From: an uncultured Clostridia bacterium
Lineage (GTDB): Bacteria; Bacillota; Clostridia; Christensenellales; Borkfalkiaceae
NCBI GenBank assembly: GCA_947174975.1
Contig: CAMWLA010000038.1
Location: 1 to 9,992 of the forward strand
Direction: 5' to 3'
Length of the DNA stretch: 9,992 nt
Part shown: in pieces, positions 1-5,328 of the stretch
How positions within the stretch are numbered: position 1 is the first letter of the stretch
Layout: each line of letters opens with the position of its first letter
The notes under the pieces: model-generated
Told to the model about the DNA's origin: nothing
Database searches by the model: none
The model's input: only the letters and a program-made list of their open reading frames with translations
Position numbers and translations under genes: made by a program

Positions 1-1
1 A

Positions 2-12
2 TAAAATATAGT
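2..12 (+). promoter_or_regulatory. possible -10 region for the first gene
   Basis: Two overlapping -10-like hexamers are visible, TAAAAT (2-7) and TATAGT (7-12). Either would start transcription near base 14-19 and leave a short leader containing the AGGGAG ribosome binding site (20-25). The matching -35 would lie outside the window, so the call cannot be completed. Confidence 0.3.
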
Positions 13-30
13 AAGTTAAAGGGAGAATAT

Positions 31-900
31 ATGGATTTTTTCAGGTACGTTTTTAATGCCAAGACGTTTACAAATAGTGATTGGATGCCTTATTTAATAG
101 GCGGTCTGTGTTTTGCTTTAGTATTTGTATTTCAAGCTGTGGCATTGTATACGATTGCGGGCCGTGAGGGTTATAAAAATAAATGGATGGCATTCATTCC
201 TTTTTTCAATACCTATTATATCGGCGTATGTGCGCAGAAAAATAAGTTTTATAACGTAAGTGCTAAAACCATAGGCCTTGCCGCTGCTATAGTTGAAGCT
301 GTATTGGTCGCACTTTATATTTTCATTTTAATAGCGGAAAATTTGTTAAAAAGCGGCAATTATCTTGTAACGGAAGTAGAAGTATATTTTGGTGCAAGCT
401 TTGAAACTTATGTGGTAAGTGATAACGTGCCGGATAATTTGAAATGGGCGGCGTGGGTATATAACTATATGGATACTTATATCGTCGGTATCTTAAGGTT
501 GGTTTTCTTTGTTCTGGAAATAATACTTCTTATATGCTTCTTCCAGACTTATGCTTGCCGCAGATATGTCATTTTTTCGATTACGAGCGTGCTGTTCCCC
601 ATAATGGGAATACTGTTCTTTATCGTGCGCAACAATAAGGGCATAAATTATAGGGACTTTATCCGTGCTGAACAAGCAAGGCAGTACCAGCAATATCAGC
701 AGTACCGCCAACAGAATTATAATAATCCCTATAATCAGAATTACAATCAAAATCCTTATAACCGTAATCCGTACAATAATAACACTAACAGTGGAAGCGG
801 ATCAGATCCGTTTGACGGCTTCGGAGGCAACGCTAACGGGAACGGTAATTCCGGCAATACGCCTCAAGATGACCCATTTAACGATTTTGATAAACAATAA
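31..900 (+). CDS. multi-pass membrane protein with Asn/Gln/Tyr-rich C-terminal tail, function unknown
   Basis: A 289-residue protein I cannot assign to a named family. The ATG is preceded by a good Shine-Dalgarno sequence (AGGGAG, 20-25). Hydrophobic segments lie at about residues 21-43, 78-102, 152-172 and 177-198, with a semi-hydrophobic stretch around 55-69 (KWMAFIPFFNTYYIG) of a kind I associate with small clostridial membrane proteins. After basic residues at 200-203, which suggest a cytoplasmic C-terminus, residues 213-256 are dominated by Q, N, Y and P (for example NPYNQNYNQNPYNRNPYNN). A Gly/Ser/Asn linker and two acidic DPF motifs follow (DPFDGF and DPFNDF). The tail is almost certainly disordered. 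It is followed by its own terminator, so it is probably the last gene of its transcript. No catalytic motif is visible; a scaffold or envelope role is only a guess. Confidence 0.85.
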   Translation: MDFFRYVFNAKTFTNSDWMPYLIGGLCFALVFVFQAVALYTIAGREGYKNKWMAFIPFFNTYYIGVCAQKNKFYNVSAKTIGLAAAIVEAVLVALYIFILIAENLLKSGNYLVTEVEVYFGASFETYVVSDNVPDNLKWAAWVYNYMDTYIVGILRLVFFVLEIILLICFFQTYACRRYVIFSITSVLFPIMGILFFIVRNNKGINYRDFIRAEQARQYQQYQQYRQQNYNNPYNQNYNQNPYNRNPYNNNTNSGSGSDPFDGFGGNANGNGNSGNTPQDDPFNDFDKQ

Positions 901-902
901 TT

Positions 903-930
903 AAAAGACGCGAAAGATACGCGCCTTTTT
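903..930 (+). terminator. intrinsic terminator after the first gene
   Basis: The stem AAAAGACGCG (903-912) pairs with CGCGCCTTTT (920-929) with one A-C mismatch and a 7-base loop. The 3' arm runs into a short T tract. It begins two bases after the TAA of the membrane protein gene and ends just before the -35 box of mnmE. Confidence 0.7.
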
Positions 931-932
931 AA

Positions 933-961
933 TTGCAATAAAGCCGGTAAAATGTTATAAT
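933..961 (+). promoter_or_regulatory. sigma-A-type promoter of mnmE, placed for a leaderless mRNA
   Basis: The -35 box TTGCAA (933-938), a 17-base spacer and a perfect -10 box TATAAT (956-961) with an upstream TG (953-954, extended -10) form a strong vegetative promoter. With the usual six bases between -10 and +1, transcription begins at base 968, which is the A of the mnmE ATG. No Shine-Dalgarno sequence precedes that ATG, which fits a leaderless message. The promoter is seen directly; the start site is inferred. Confidence 0.75.
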
Positions 962-967
962 TTCGTT

Positions 968-2272
968 ATGGATATTATTTCGGCAATAGCAACGGCTTCC
1001 GGTGTTGGTGGTGTAGCGATAATAAGATTAAGCGGAGCTGATTCGTTAAAAATTGCACAAAAAATGTTTACGCCGGTCGGTAAGACTTCGGTCAACGACT
1101 TTAAACCCAACGTAATGTATGCGGGTAATATAGACGGAAACGGTTTCACCGATTTTGGGATGTGCGTGTATTTCAAGGCGCCCAAATCGTTTACCGGTGA
1201 GGATACTGTGGAATTTCATTGCCACGGCGGAGTGCAGATATCGCGAGGTATTTTAAAAAGAACGCTTGAACTCGGTGCGAGATTGGCGGACAGAGGTGAA
1301 TTTACAAAACGCGCTTTTGTAAACGGCAAGCTGTCGTTATCGTCCGCGGAGGGTATGATCGATATGATTAACGCCGAAAGTCTTGCTGCACTTCGCGCGG
1401 GAAGTATGCTGTACGGTGAAAAGCTTACGGAAGAAATCAAAGTTATTCAAAGTGAACTTACTGATATTTTAGCGCAGATTGCCGTCGATATAGATTACCC
1501 CGAAGAAGAAAACGAAGACAGTTTTGAAAATATTTGTTCAAAGATTTCTTCACTTTCTGAAAGGCTGAACACGCTTGCGTCAACCTATGCAGTGGGTAAG
1601 AGGATCAAGGACGGGGTAACGGTAGCACTTTGCGGTAAACCTAATACCGGTAAAAGCTCTATTCTAAACGCGCTTTTAGGCTATGATAAAGCAATCGTGT
1701 CATCAGAGGAGGGTACTACCCGCGATGCGGTTGAAGGCGAAATGCAAATCGACGGAGTTAAGTATAATTTAATAGATACAGCTGGAATACGCTCGCGGGC
1801 GGGTGAAGTTGAAAGCATTGGCATAGAGCGCGCAAAAAAGATAATTTCGTCTGCCGATATAATTCTTTCCGTTTCAGACGGGGGAGGAAAGGCGGAAATA
1901 GGAAACTGCAACGGTGCTGTAATCGAGGTTTTCAATAAGTGCGATGTAAACTCACCAAAAGAAAAGTACGATGTTAAGATTTCAGCAAAGACTGGTGAGG
2001 GAATAGATAAATTAAAGAAAATAATAGCCGAAAAAGCTATAGGCGAAACCTCGCTTGAAAAAGCTTATATCATAGAAGAAAGACACTTTTCGGCGCTTCA
2101 AAGGGCGAACGCCGCTTTAAAAAGTGCAATTGCTAACGCCGACGGACTTTCTCTGGATATGCTTTCTGTTGATTTAAAGGAAGCATGGGATTCGCTGGGT
2201 GAAATTACCGGTGAAACAGCTAATGAACAAATAATCAGTACCGTATTCGCAAAATTTTGCGTGGGCAAATAA
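968..2272 (+). CDS. mnmE: tRNA uridine-5-carboxymethylaminomethyl modification GTPase MnmE (TrmE)
   Basis: A 434-residue MnmE, slightly shorter than the usual 450-460. With MnmG it installs the carboxymethylaminomethyl group on the wobble uridine (U34) of certain tRNAs, using a folate-derived one-carbon unit. The N-terminal domain (about 1-118) opens with the family signature ATASGVGGVAIIRLSG. A helical domain surrounds the inserted GTPase domain, whose motifs are intact: G1 GKPNTGKS (223-230), G2 EGTTRD (248-253), G3 DTAG (270-273), G4 NKCD (323-326) and G5 SAKTG (339-343). The C-terminal FCVGK (430-434) carries the conserved C-x-G-K end needed for modification. The ATG is fixed by homology at the N-terminus (MDIISAIAT). 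It has no Shine-Dalgarno sequence and probably begins at the first base of the transcript. mnmG is not adjacent in this window. Confidence 0.97.
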   Translation: MDIISAIATASGVGGVAIIRLSGADSLKIAQKMFTPVGKTSVNDFKPNVMYAGNIDGNGFTDFGMCVYFKAPKSFTGEDTVEFHCHGGVQISRGILKRTLELGARLADRGEFTKRAFVNGKLSLSSAEGMIDMINAESLAALRAGSMLYGEKLTEEIKVIQSELTDILAQIAVDIDYPEEENEDSFENICSKISSLSERLNTLASTYAVGKRIKDGVTVALCGKPNTGKSSILNALLGYDKAIVSSEEGTTRDAVEGEMQIDGVKYNLIDTAGIRSRAGEVESIGIERAKKIISSADIILSVSDGGGKAEIGNCNGAVIEVFNKCDVNSPKEKYDVKISAKTGEGIDKLKKIIAEKAIGETSLEKAYIIEERHFSALQRANAALKSAIANADGLSLDMLSVDLKEAWDSLGEITGETANEQIISTVFAKFCVGK

Positions 2273-2276
2273 TTAC

Positions 2277-2309
2277 AAAAAAGAACCGATTATAATCGGT
2301 TCTTTTTTT
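2277..2309 (+). terminator. strong intrinsic terminator after mnmE
   Basis: A perfect 14-bp stem (2277-2290 with 2295-2308) has a 4-base loop TATA, the core being AAGAACCGAT/ATCGGTTCTT. The 3' side is a run of T residues and the 5' side a run of A, so it could act on both strands, although no converging gene is present. It isolates mnmE from the acyltransferase gene. Confidence 0.92.
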
Positions 2310-2314
2310 GACAA

Positions 2315-2320
2315 TAAAAT
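2315..2320 (+). promoter_or_regulatory. possible -10 box for the acyltransferase gene
   Basis: TAAAAT (2315-2320, five of six to consensus) lies seven bases before the ATG at 2328, the same geometry as in front of mnmE and holA. No good -35 is present at 16-18 bases upstream, because that position falls inside the terminator hairpin. A consensus TTGACA (2308-2313) is too close to serve this -10. Support is therefore weaker than for the other two. Confidence 0.4.
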
Positions 2321-2327
2321 ATTGAGT

Positions 2328-3098
2328 ATGGATAAAACTCTTTATTATTCCGATGAACTTAACGACGATTTTTCGGGGACGAAAATAATAAGCAAAGGCG
2401 TTAAGCCGAATTACAGATATTTTAATAGGGGCATCGTCGGGTTAATCAAAAAAGTAATTCTTTATAGATTGATAGCAACCCCCGCAAGCTTCATTTATAA
2501 TAAATTTATAATGAGAGTAACATATAAAAATAAACGCGTCTTTAAAGGGTATAAAAGGCGTGGTTGTTTTATTTATGGCAACCATACGGCTTATTTGCTT
2601 GACGCGACGGACCCGACTTATCTCGCATTTCCGCGCACAGCTAATGTTATCGTCAATTCAGACGCAACTTCAATTAGGGGGCTCCGTGGAATTTTAAGGA
2701 CGGTAGGCGCGTTACCTATCCCGAACGATTTTCATCTTATGGAGAAGTTTACTTCTGCTGTGAGCAAAGCTATAAAAAAGCGCCACTGGGTCGCCATATA
2801 TCCGGAAGCGCATATCTGGCCGTACTATACCAAAATACGCAATTTTTCTTCCGTTTCGTTTAACTATCCTGTAAAACTTAATGCACCAGTGTTCTCCTAT
2901 ACCATGACGTATAAAAAGCGCAAGCGCAGCACCAAGCCTAAGCGCACCGTGTACGTTGATGGCCCGTTTTTTGCAGACAAATCGTTATCCGTCAAGGAAG
3001 CTTCCAAAAAACTACGCGACGAAGTATATAGCGCTATGTGTGCACGTGCAAAGATAAGTGACTGTGAATACGTAGAATATGTGTACAAACCCGCTTGA
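2328..3098 (+). CDS. PlsC-like 1-acylglycerol-3-phosphate acyltransferase family protein, divergent motifs
   Basis: A 256-residue protein that I read as a member of the phospholipid/glycerol acyltransferase family, which esterifies lysophosphatidate or related acceptors at the inner face of the membrane. Support: a basic N-terminal region with a weakly hydrophobic segment (about 36-62), the histidine-aspartate block GNHTAYLLDA (84-93), GALPIP (127-132), and IYPEAHIWP (157-165) at the place of the canonical FPEGTRS block. Both key blocks differ from the textbook forms: H86 and D92 are separated by five residues instead of four, and Glu160 is kept while the Gly-Thr-Arg after it is Ala-His-Ile. 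The C-terminal half is rich in Lys/Arg, suiting membrane-surface binding. A TTG six bases upstream (2322) is an alternative start. I chose the ATG because no Shine-Dalgarno sequence supports either and the -10 spacing favours it. The exact acyl acceptor is unknown. Confidence 0.8.
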   Translation: MDKTLYYSDELNDDFSGTKIISKGVKPNYRYFNRGIVGLIKKVILYRLIATPASFIYNKFIMRVTYKNKRVFKGYKRRGCFIYGNHTAYLLDATDPTYLAFPRTANVIVNSDATSIRGLRGILRTVGALPIPNDFHLMEKFTSAVSKAIKKRHWVAIYPEAHIWPYYTKIRNFSSVSFNYPVKLNAPVFSYTMTYKKRKRSTKPKRTVYVDGPFFADKSLSVKEASKKLRDEVYSAMCARAKISDCEYVEYVYKPA

Positions 3099-3123
3099 TT
3101 TTTTTAATTTAAAATGTTAGACT
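3095..3123 (+). promoter_or_regulatory. promoter of holA, placed for a leaderless mRNA
   Basis: TTGATT (3095-3100), a 17-base spacer and the extended -10 TG-T-TAGACT (TG at 3115-3116, hexamer 3118-3123) precede the ATG at 3131 by seven bases. Expected +1 is base 3130 or 3131. The -35 box overlaps the TGA stop codon (3096-3098) of the acyltransferase gene. The -10 itself is only four of six to consensus, so confidence rests on spacing, the TG element and the likeness to the mnmE promoter. Confidence 0.55.
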
Positions 3124-3130
3124 TTAATTG

Positions 3131-4105
3131 ATGAAATTTACCGAACTTAAAAACGATATACAAGAGGGCGCAAAAAGTATTTATCTTTTAGAGGGTGACG
3201 ATGCATATTTTCGCTTGAAAGGCGAAGAAATGATAAAGTCTGCTTTCGTACAGATGCCCGAGCTTAATTTTACATCGCTTGACGGCGAAACTCTTAAAGG
3301 GAATTCAATGTCTCAATTAGTCGCGGCTGTTGAAAGTGTGCCGTTTATGTCCGAAAAGCGCCTTGTAAAGGTAACCGAATTTCATCCTAGCGATACTGAC
3401 TTTGATAAGCACCTTAAAAACACGTTTGAAAATTTTCCCCAAGAGACTATTCTTTTAATAGTAAACTCTGAGGGTAGAAAGGGCGTAGATTTAAAACGTA
3501 AATCTTACGTAACGTATGTTGATTGCAACTGTGCTGACGAGGAAACGGTTACAAAATGGGCGTATATTACATTAAGAAATGCAAAAATTTCTGCCTCTGT
3601 TGACGTGTGTACACTTATTGCGAGATACTGCCAGTGCAATATGTCCCGCGTTGCGCTTGAAGTTGAAAAGCTGATCGATTACAAAAAAGAGGGTGAGCTT
3701 TCACGAGAAGAAGTGGACGCACTCGTTTACAAAGATACGGATTACAGAATTTACGAAATGACAAATGCAGTATCACGCCGTGACTTTGATACTTTCTGCA
3801 CAATTGAAGCAGACCTTTGCCGAAAAGTCGGTGACGAAACTAGCGTGCTTTCGGGGCTTTTTTCTTATTTCAAAAACCTTCTTACAATTATATCGTCGGA
3901 CAGTAGCGACAGACAGCTTTCCGAGCTTTTGAAGATGAAAGAGTACGGTGTTAAAAAGAGCAGAGAGCAAGCGCGGGCTATCGGCGAGGATAAGCTTAAA
4001 ATATTGATAGCGGATATTTATTGCGCGTTGGCGGATATAAAGTGCGGAAATTCAACTCCGCATAGCGCGTTACAGACCGTTAATAATAAAATATTTTTAA
4101 TATAA
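3131..4105 (+). CDS. holA: DNA polymerase III delta subunit HolA
   Basis: A 324-residue delta subunit, the sliding-clamp wrench of the clamp loader: with delta-prime and tau/gamma it opens the beta ring and loads it on primed DNA. The N-terminal AAA+-like domain begins with the family pattern YLLEGDDAYFRLKGEEMI (18-35), and the middle contains NFPQETILLIV (101-111). The segment CNMSRVALEVEKLIDY (169-184) is the conserved NDMSR..-NELEKL-type helix of the lid region, followed by DYRIYEMTNAVSRRDFDTF (204-222), typical of Firmicute HolA. No Walker A is expected in delta and none is seen. Length is close to the usual 330-345. A TTG one codon upstream (3128) is possible, but the ATG fits both the family start and the promoter spacing. 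There is no Shine-Dalgarno sequence, and no clear hairpin terminator separates it from the acyltransferase gene. Confidence 0.95.
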   Translation: MKFTELKNDIQEGAKSIYLLEGDDAYFRLKGEEMIKSAFVQMPELNFTSLDGETLKGNSMSQLVAAVESVPFMSEKRLVKVTEFHPSDTDFDKHLKNTFENFPQETILLIVNSEGRKGVDLKRKSYVTYVDCNCADEETVTKWAYITLRNAKISASVDVCTLIARYCQCNMSRVALEVEKLIDYKKEGELSREEVDALVYKDTDYRIYEMTNAVSRRDFDTFCTIEADLCRKVGDETSVLSGLFSYFKNLLTIISSDSSDRQLSELLKMKEYGVKKSREQARAIGEDKLKILIADIYCALADIKCGNSTPHSALQTVNNKIFLI

Positions 4106-4114
4106 AGTAAAATA

Positions 4115-4140
4115 AAGCGATATAAACGCTTGATTTTTTC
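4115..4140 (+). terminator. probable weak intrinsic terminator after holA
   Basis: AAGCG (4115-4119) and CGCTT (4127-4131) form a 5-bp stem with a 7-base loop, followed by GATTTTTTC and further T residues. The stem is short, so termination may be partial. Its 3' arm overlaps the -35 box of cdaA. Confidence 0.45.
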
Positions 4141-4158
4141 TTTTTTAAATTATATAAT
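4130..4158 (+). promoter_or_regulatory. sigma-A-type promoter of cdaA
   Basis: TTGATT (4130-4135), a 17-base spacer and a perfect TATAAT (4153-4158) give an expected start near base 4165. The resulting leader of about 25 bases carries GGAG (4179-4182) eight bases before the ATG. Unlike mnmE and holA, this gene is conventionally SD-led. Confidence 0.75.
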
Positions 4159-4190
4159 AATAAATGTAAATTATAGTCGGAGAATAGCAA

Positions 4191-5018
4191 ATGGCACGCT
4201 GGAAAGAAATAGTAGAAATTATAAAACAGAATTTCGGTACGGGATTTGCAAATAATTGGCTGACTTACGTTTTACAGCTTATTATGTTTACAATTCTGTA
4301 CTATTTAATGTTTAAGGTACTCAGAAATAACAAAGCAGATAAGTTTGTTGGAATAATAGTCTTTTTTATCGTTCTCACAGGCGTGGCTTTGGCGTTCTCT
4401 GCACGCATCGATTCCGGTTTCCTTTTCATAATCATTGTAATGATTGCTCTTTTGGTCTTCACTATGTTCCATACCGAAATAAAGCGTTCACTGCTTGATT
4501 CCGGCATAAAGAAGAAAGGTAAGGCCGAACCCATTACCGTTACGGGTGTTGAACTGATTATGGACGAAATAGTCCGCGCTGTGCAAAATATGTCCAAAAA
4601 CGATATAGGCGCGCTTATGGTTCTTTCAAACGGCAATCTTCCCGACGAGATAATCGAAAGCGGAACAAAAATTAATGCGTCGATTACTTCGCAGATGGTG
4701 GAAGCGATATTCTATCCCAAAGCGCCTTTGCACGACGGTGCACTTATAATTGAAGGAAATAAGCTTTATGCGGCGGGTTGCTTTTTACCGCTTGCGCAGG
4801 ACGAAAGACTTCCTAAGGAAATGGGCAGCCGTCACCGCGCAGCATTAGGCGTAACGATGGTCGCAAGCGTAACGGCGATAGTGGTTTCCGAGGAAACGGG
4901 AATTATTTCAATAGTTAAAAACGGTGTTATTAAAAAGAAATATGCCGACGCAACGGATATCAAGGAAGCATTAAGCGATTATTATTGGTCTGATTTAACC
5001 GCAGAGTCGGTAATTTAA
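4191..5018 (+). CDS. cdaA: diadenylate cyclase CdaA (DacA), c-di-AMP synthase
   Basis: A 275-residue membrane-bound enzyme that condenses two ATP into cyclic di-AMP, the messenger controlling potassium and osmolyte transport and linked to wall integrity. Three transmembrane segments (about 22-44, 50-70, 75-94) are followed by a linker and the DAC catalytic domain. The catalytic block HDGALI (181-186, containing the DGA triplet) and the ATP-binding GSRHRAALG (212-220, containing RHR) are both intact, and VVSEETGIISIVKNG (231-245) is the conserved closing segment. Length matches B. subtilis CdaA (about 273). The ATG is supported by GGAG and by the family N-terminus. In most Firmicutes the next genes are cdaR and glmM; here only a 35-codon cdaR remnant follows and glmM is absent from the window, so the usual regulator of this enzyme is damaged or elsewhere. 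Confidence 0.97.
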   Translation: MARWKEIVEIIKQNFGTGFANNWLTYVLQLIMFTILYYLMFKVLRNNKADKFVGIIVFFIVLTGVALAFSARIDSGFLFIIIVMIALLVFTMFHTEIKRSLLDSGIKKKGKAEPITVTGVELIMDEIVRAVQNMSKNDIGALMVLSNGNLPDEIIESGTKINASITSQMVEAIFYPKAPLHDGALIIEGNKLYAAGCFLPLAQDERLPKEMGSRHRAALGVTMVASVTAIVVSEETGIISIVKNGVIKKKYADATDIKEALSDYYWSDLTAESVI

Positions 5019-5036
5019 TAGCAAGGAGAATTAAGA

Positions 5037-5144
5037 ATGAAAAGAATTGGTAAGTTTTTAAAAGATTTTTTCACAAAAAATATACCCGTAAAACTTCTTG
5101 CATTGGCGCTTGCGGTGCTTACAGTGCTGTTTATCAATATTTAA
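5037..5144 (+). pseudogene. cdaR: truncated cdaR (YbbR-domain regulator), N-terminal membrane anchor only
   Basis: A 35-codon reading frame starts 18 bases after cdaA with a strong Shine-Dalgarno sequence (AAGGAG, 5022-5027). The product is basic at its start (MKRIGKFLKDFFTKNI) and then runs into a hydrophobic helix (residues 17-35, PVKLLALALAVLTVLFINI) before a TAA. Position behind cdaA and this short cytoplasmic tail plus single helix are what is expected at the N-terminus of CdaR, whose extracellular YbbR repeats normally continue for several hundred residues. Those repeats are entirely missing: only 184 bases separate this stop from aspartokinase. I read it as a decayed gene, but it still has translation signals and could make a 35-residue membrane peptide. 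The identification rests on context and a short hydrophobic sequence, so it is not certain. Confidence 0.65.
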
Positions 5145-5328
5145 CAGTATTTAAAAGTAATAAAATAACTCTAACGGTTATGCCCGCATCGTGAAATTTT
5201 TACGATGGGGGCGTATCTTATAAATGGCTCTAATTTTTTAAAGTAACTGATATTCGTCAAAATTCATATCTTGTAATAGGTCATTATTTCTGAGCGGACA
5301 AATTTAAGGCAAGGTTGACAGTATTTTT
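5145..5328 (+). other. non-coding interval between the cdaR remnant and aspartokinase
   Basis: None of the three forward frames stays open across this stretch, and I recognise no YbbR repeat in it. It contains one strong hairpin (5179-5215), a weak -10-like TGTAAT (5272-5277) without a good -35, and a consensus TTGACA (5315-5320) too close to the following ATG to act as its promoter. I see no lysine riboswitch, T-box or other known leader pattern. It may be the scar of the deletion that removed cdaR, now serving as the aspartokinase leader. Confidence 0.6.
5179..5215 (+). other. strong stem-loop in the cdaR-aspartokinase gap
   Basis: GCCCGCATCGT (5182-5192) pairs with ACGATGGGGGC (5202-5212) with a single G-G mismatch around a 9-base loop. 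Three more pairs (one T-G) extend it to 5179-5215. No T tract follows directly (next bases are TCTTATAAATGG), so it is not a standard intrinsic terminator. It could be an RNA 3'-end stabiliser for the cdaA message or part of the aspartokinase leader. Confidence 0.65.

Noticed and set aside
181..190. Histidine or other metal-binding or enzymatic motif in the first membrane protein
   Set aside because: No catalytic signature could be found on reading; the KWMAFIPFFN stretch is a common membrane-protein pattern and does not define a function.
2291..2296. TATAAT in the loop of the mnmE terminator as a -10 box
   Set aside because: There is no -35-like sequence at 16-18 bases upstream, and the hexamer is fully explained by the palindrome of the terminator.
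2308..2336. TTGACA (2308-2313) with GATAAA (2331-2336) as a promoter of the acyltransferase gene
   Set aside because: The start of transcription would be near 2343, after the start codon, and no good downstream in-frame start exists. The T-rich TTGACA is more simply the end of the terminator tract.
5145..5291. Frameshifted remainder of cdaR in the gap
   Set aside because: The frame beginning at 5144 gives short stretches such as KITLTVMPAS, but it is broken by several stops and is far too short for YbbR repeats. The open lengths are no more than expected by chance.
5315..5320. Perfect -35 consensus TTGACA just upstream of aspartokinase
   Set aside because: A -10 at proper spacing would fall at about 5338-5343, inside the coding region, and the bases there (AAAGTA) do not match. 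It cannot produce the full-length start.
5145..5328. Lysine riboswitch or T-box in the aspartokinase leader
   Set aside because: I see none of the conserved blocks of either element, only a single hairpin, and the space is barely long enough. A model search against RNA families would settle it.
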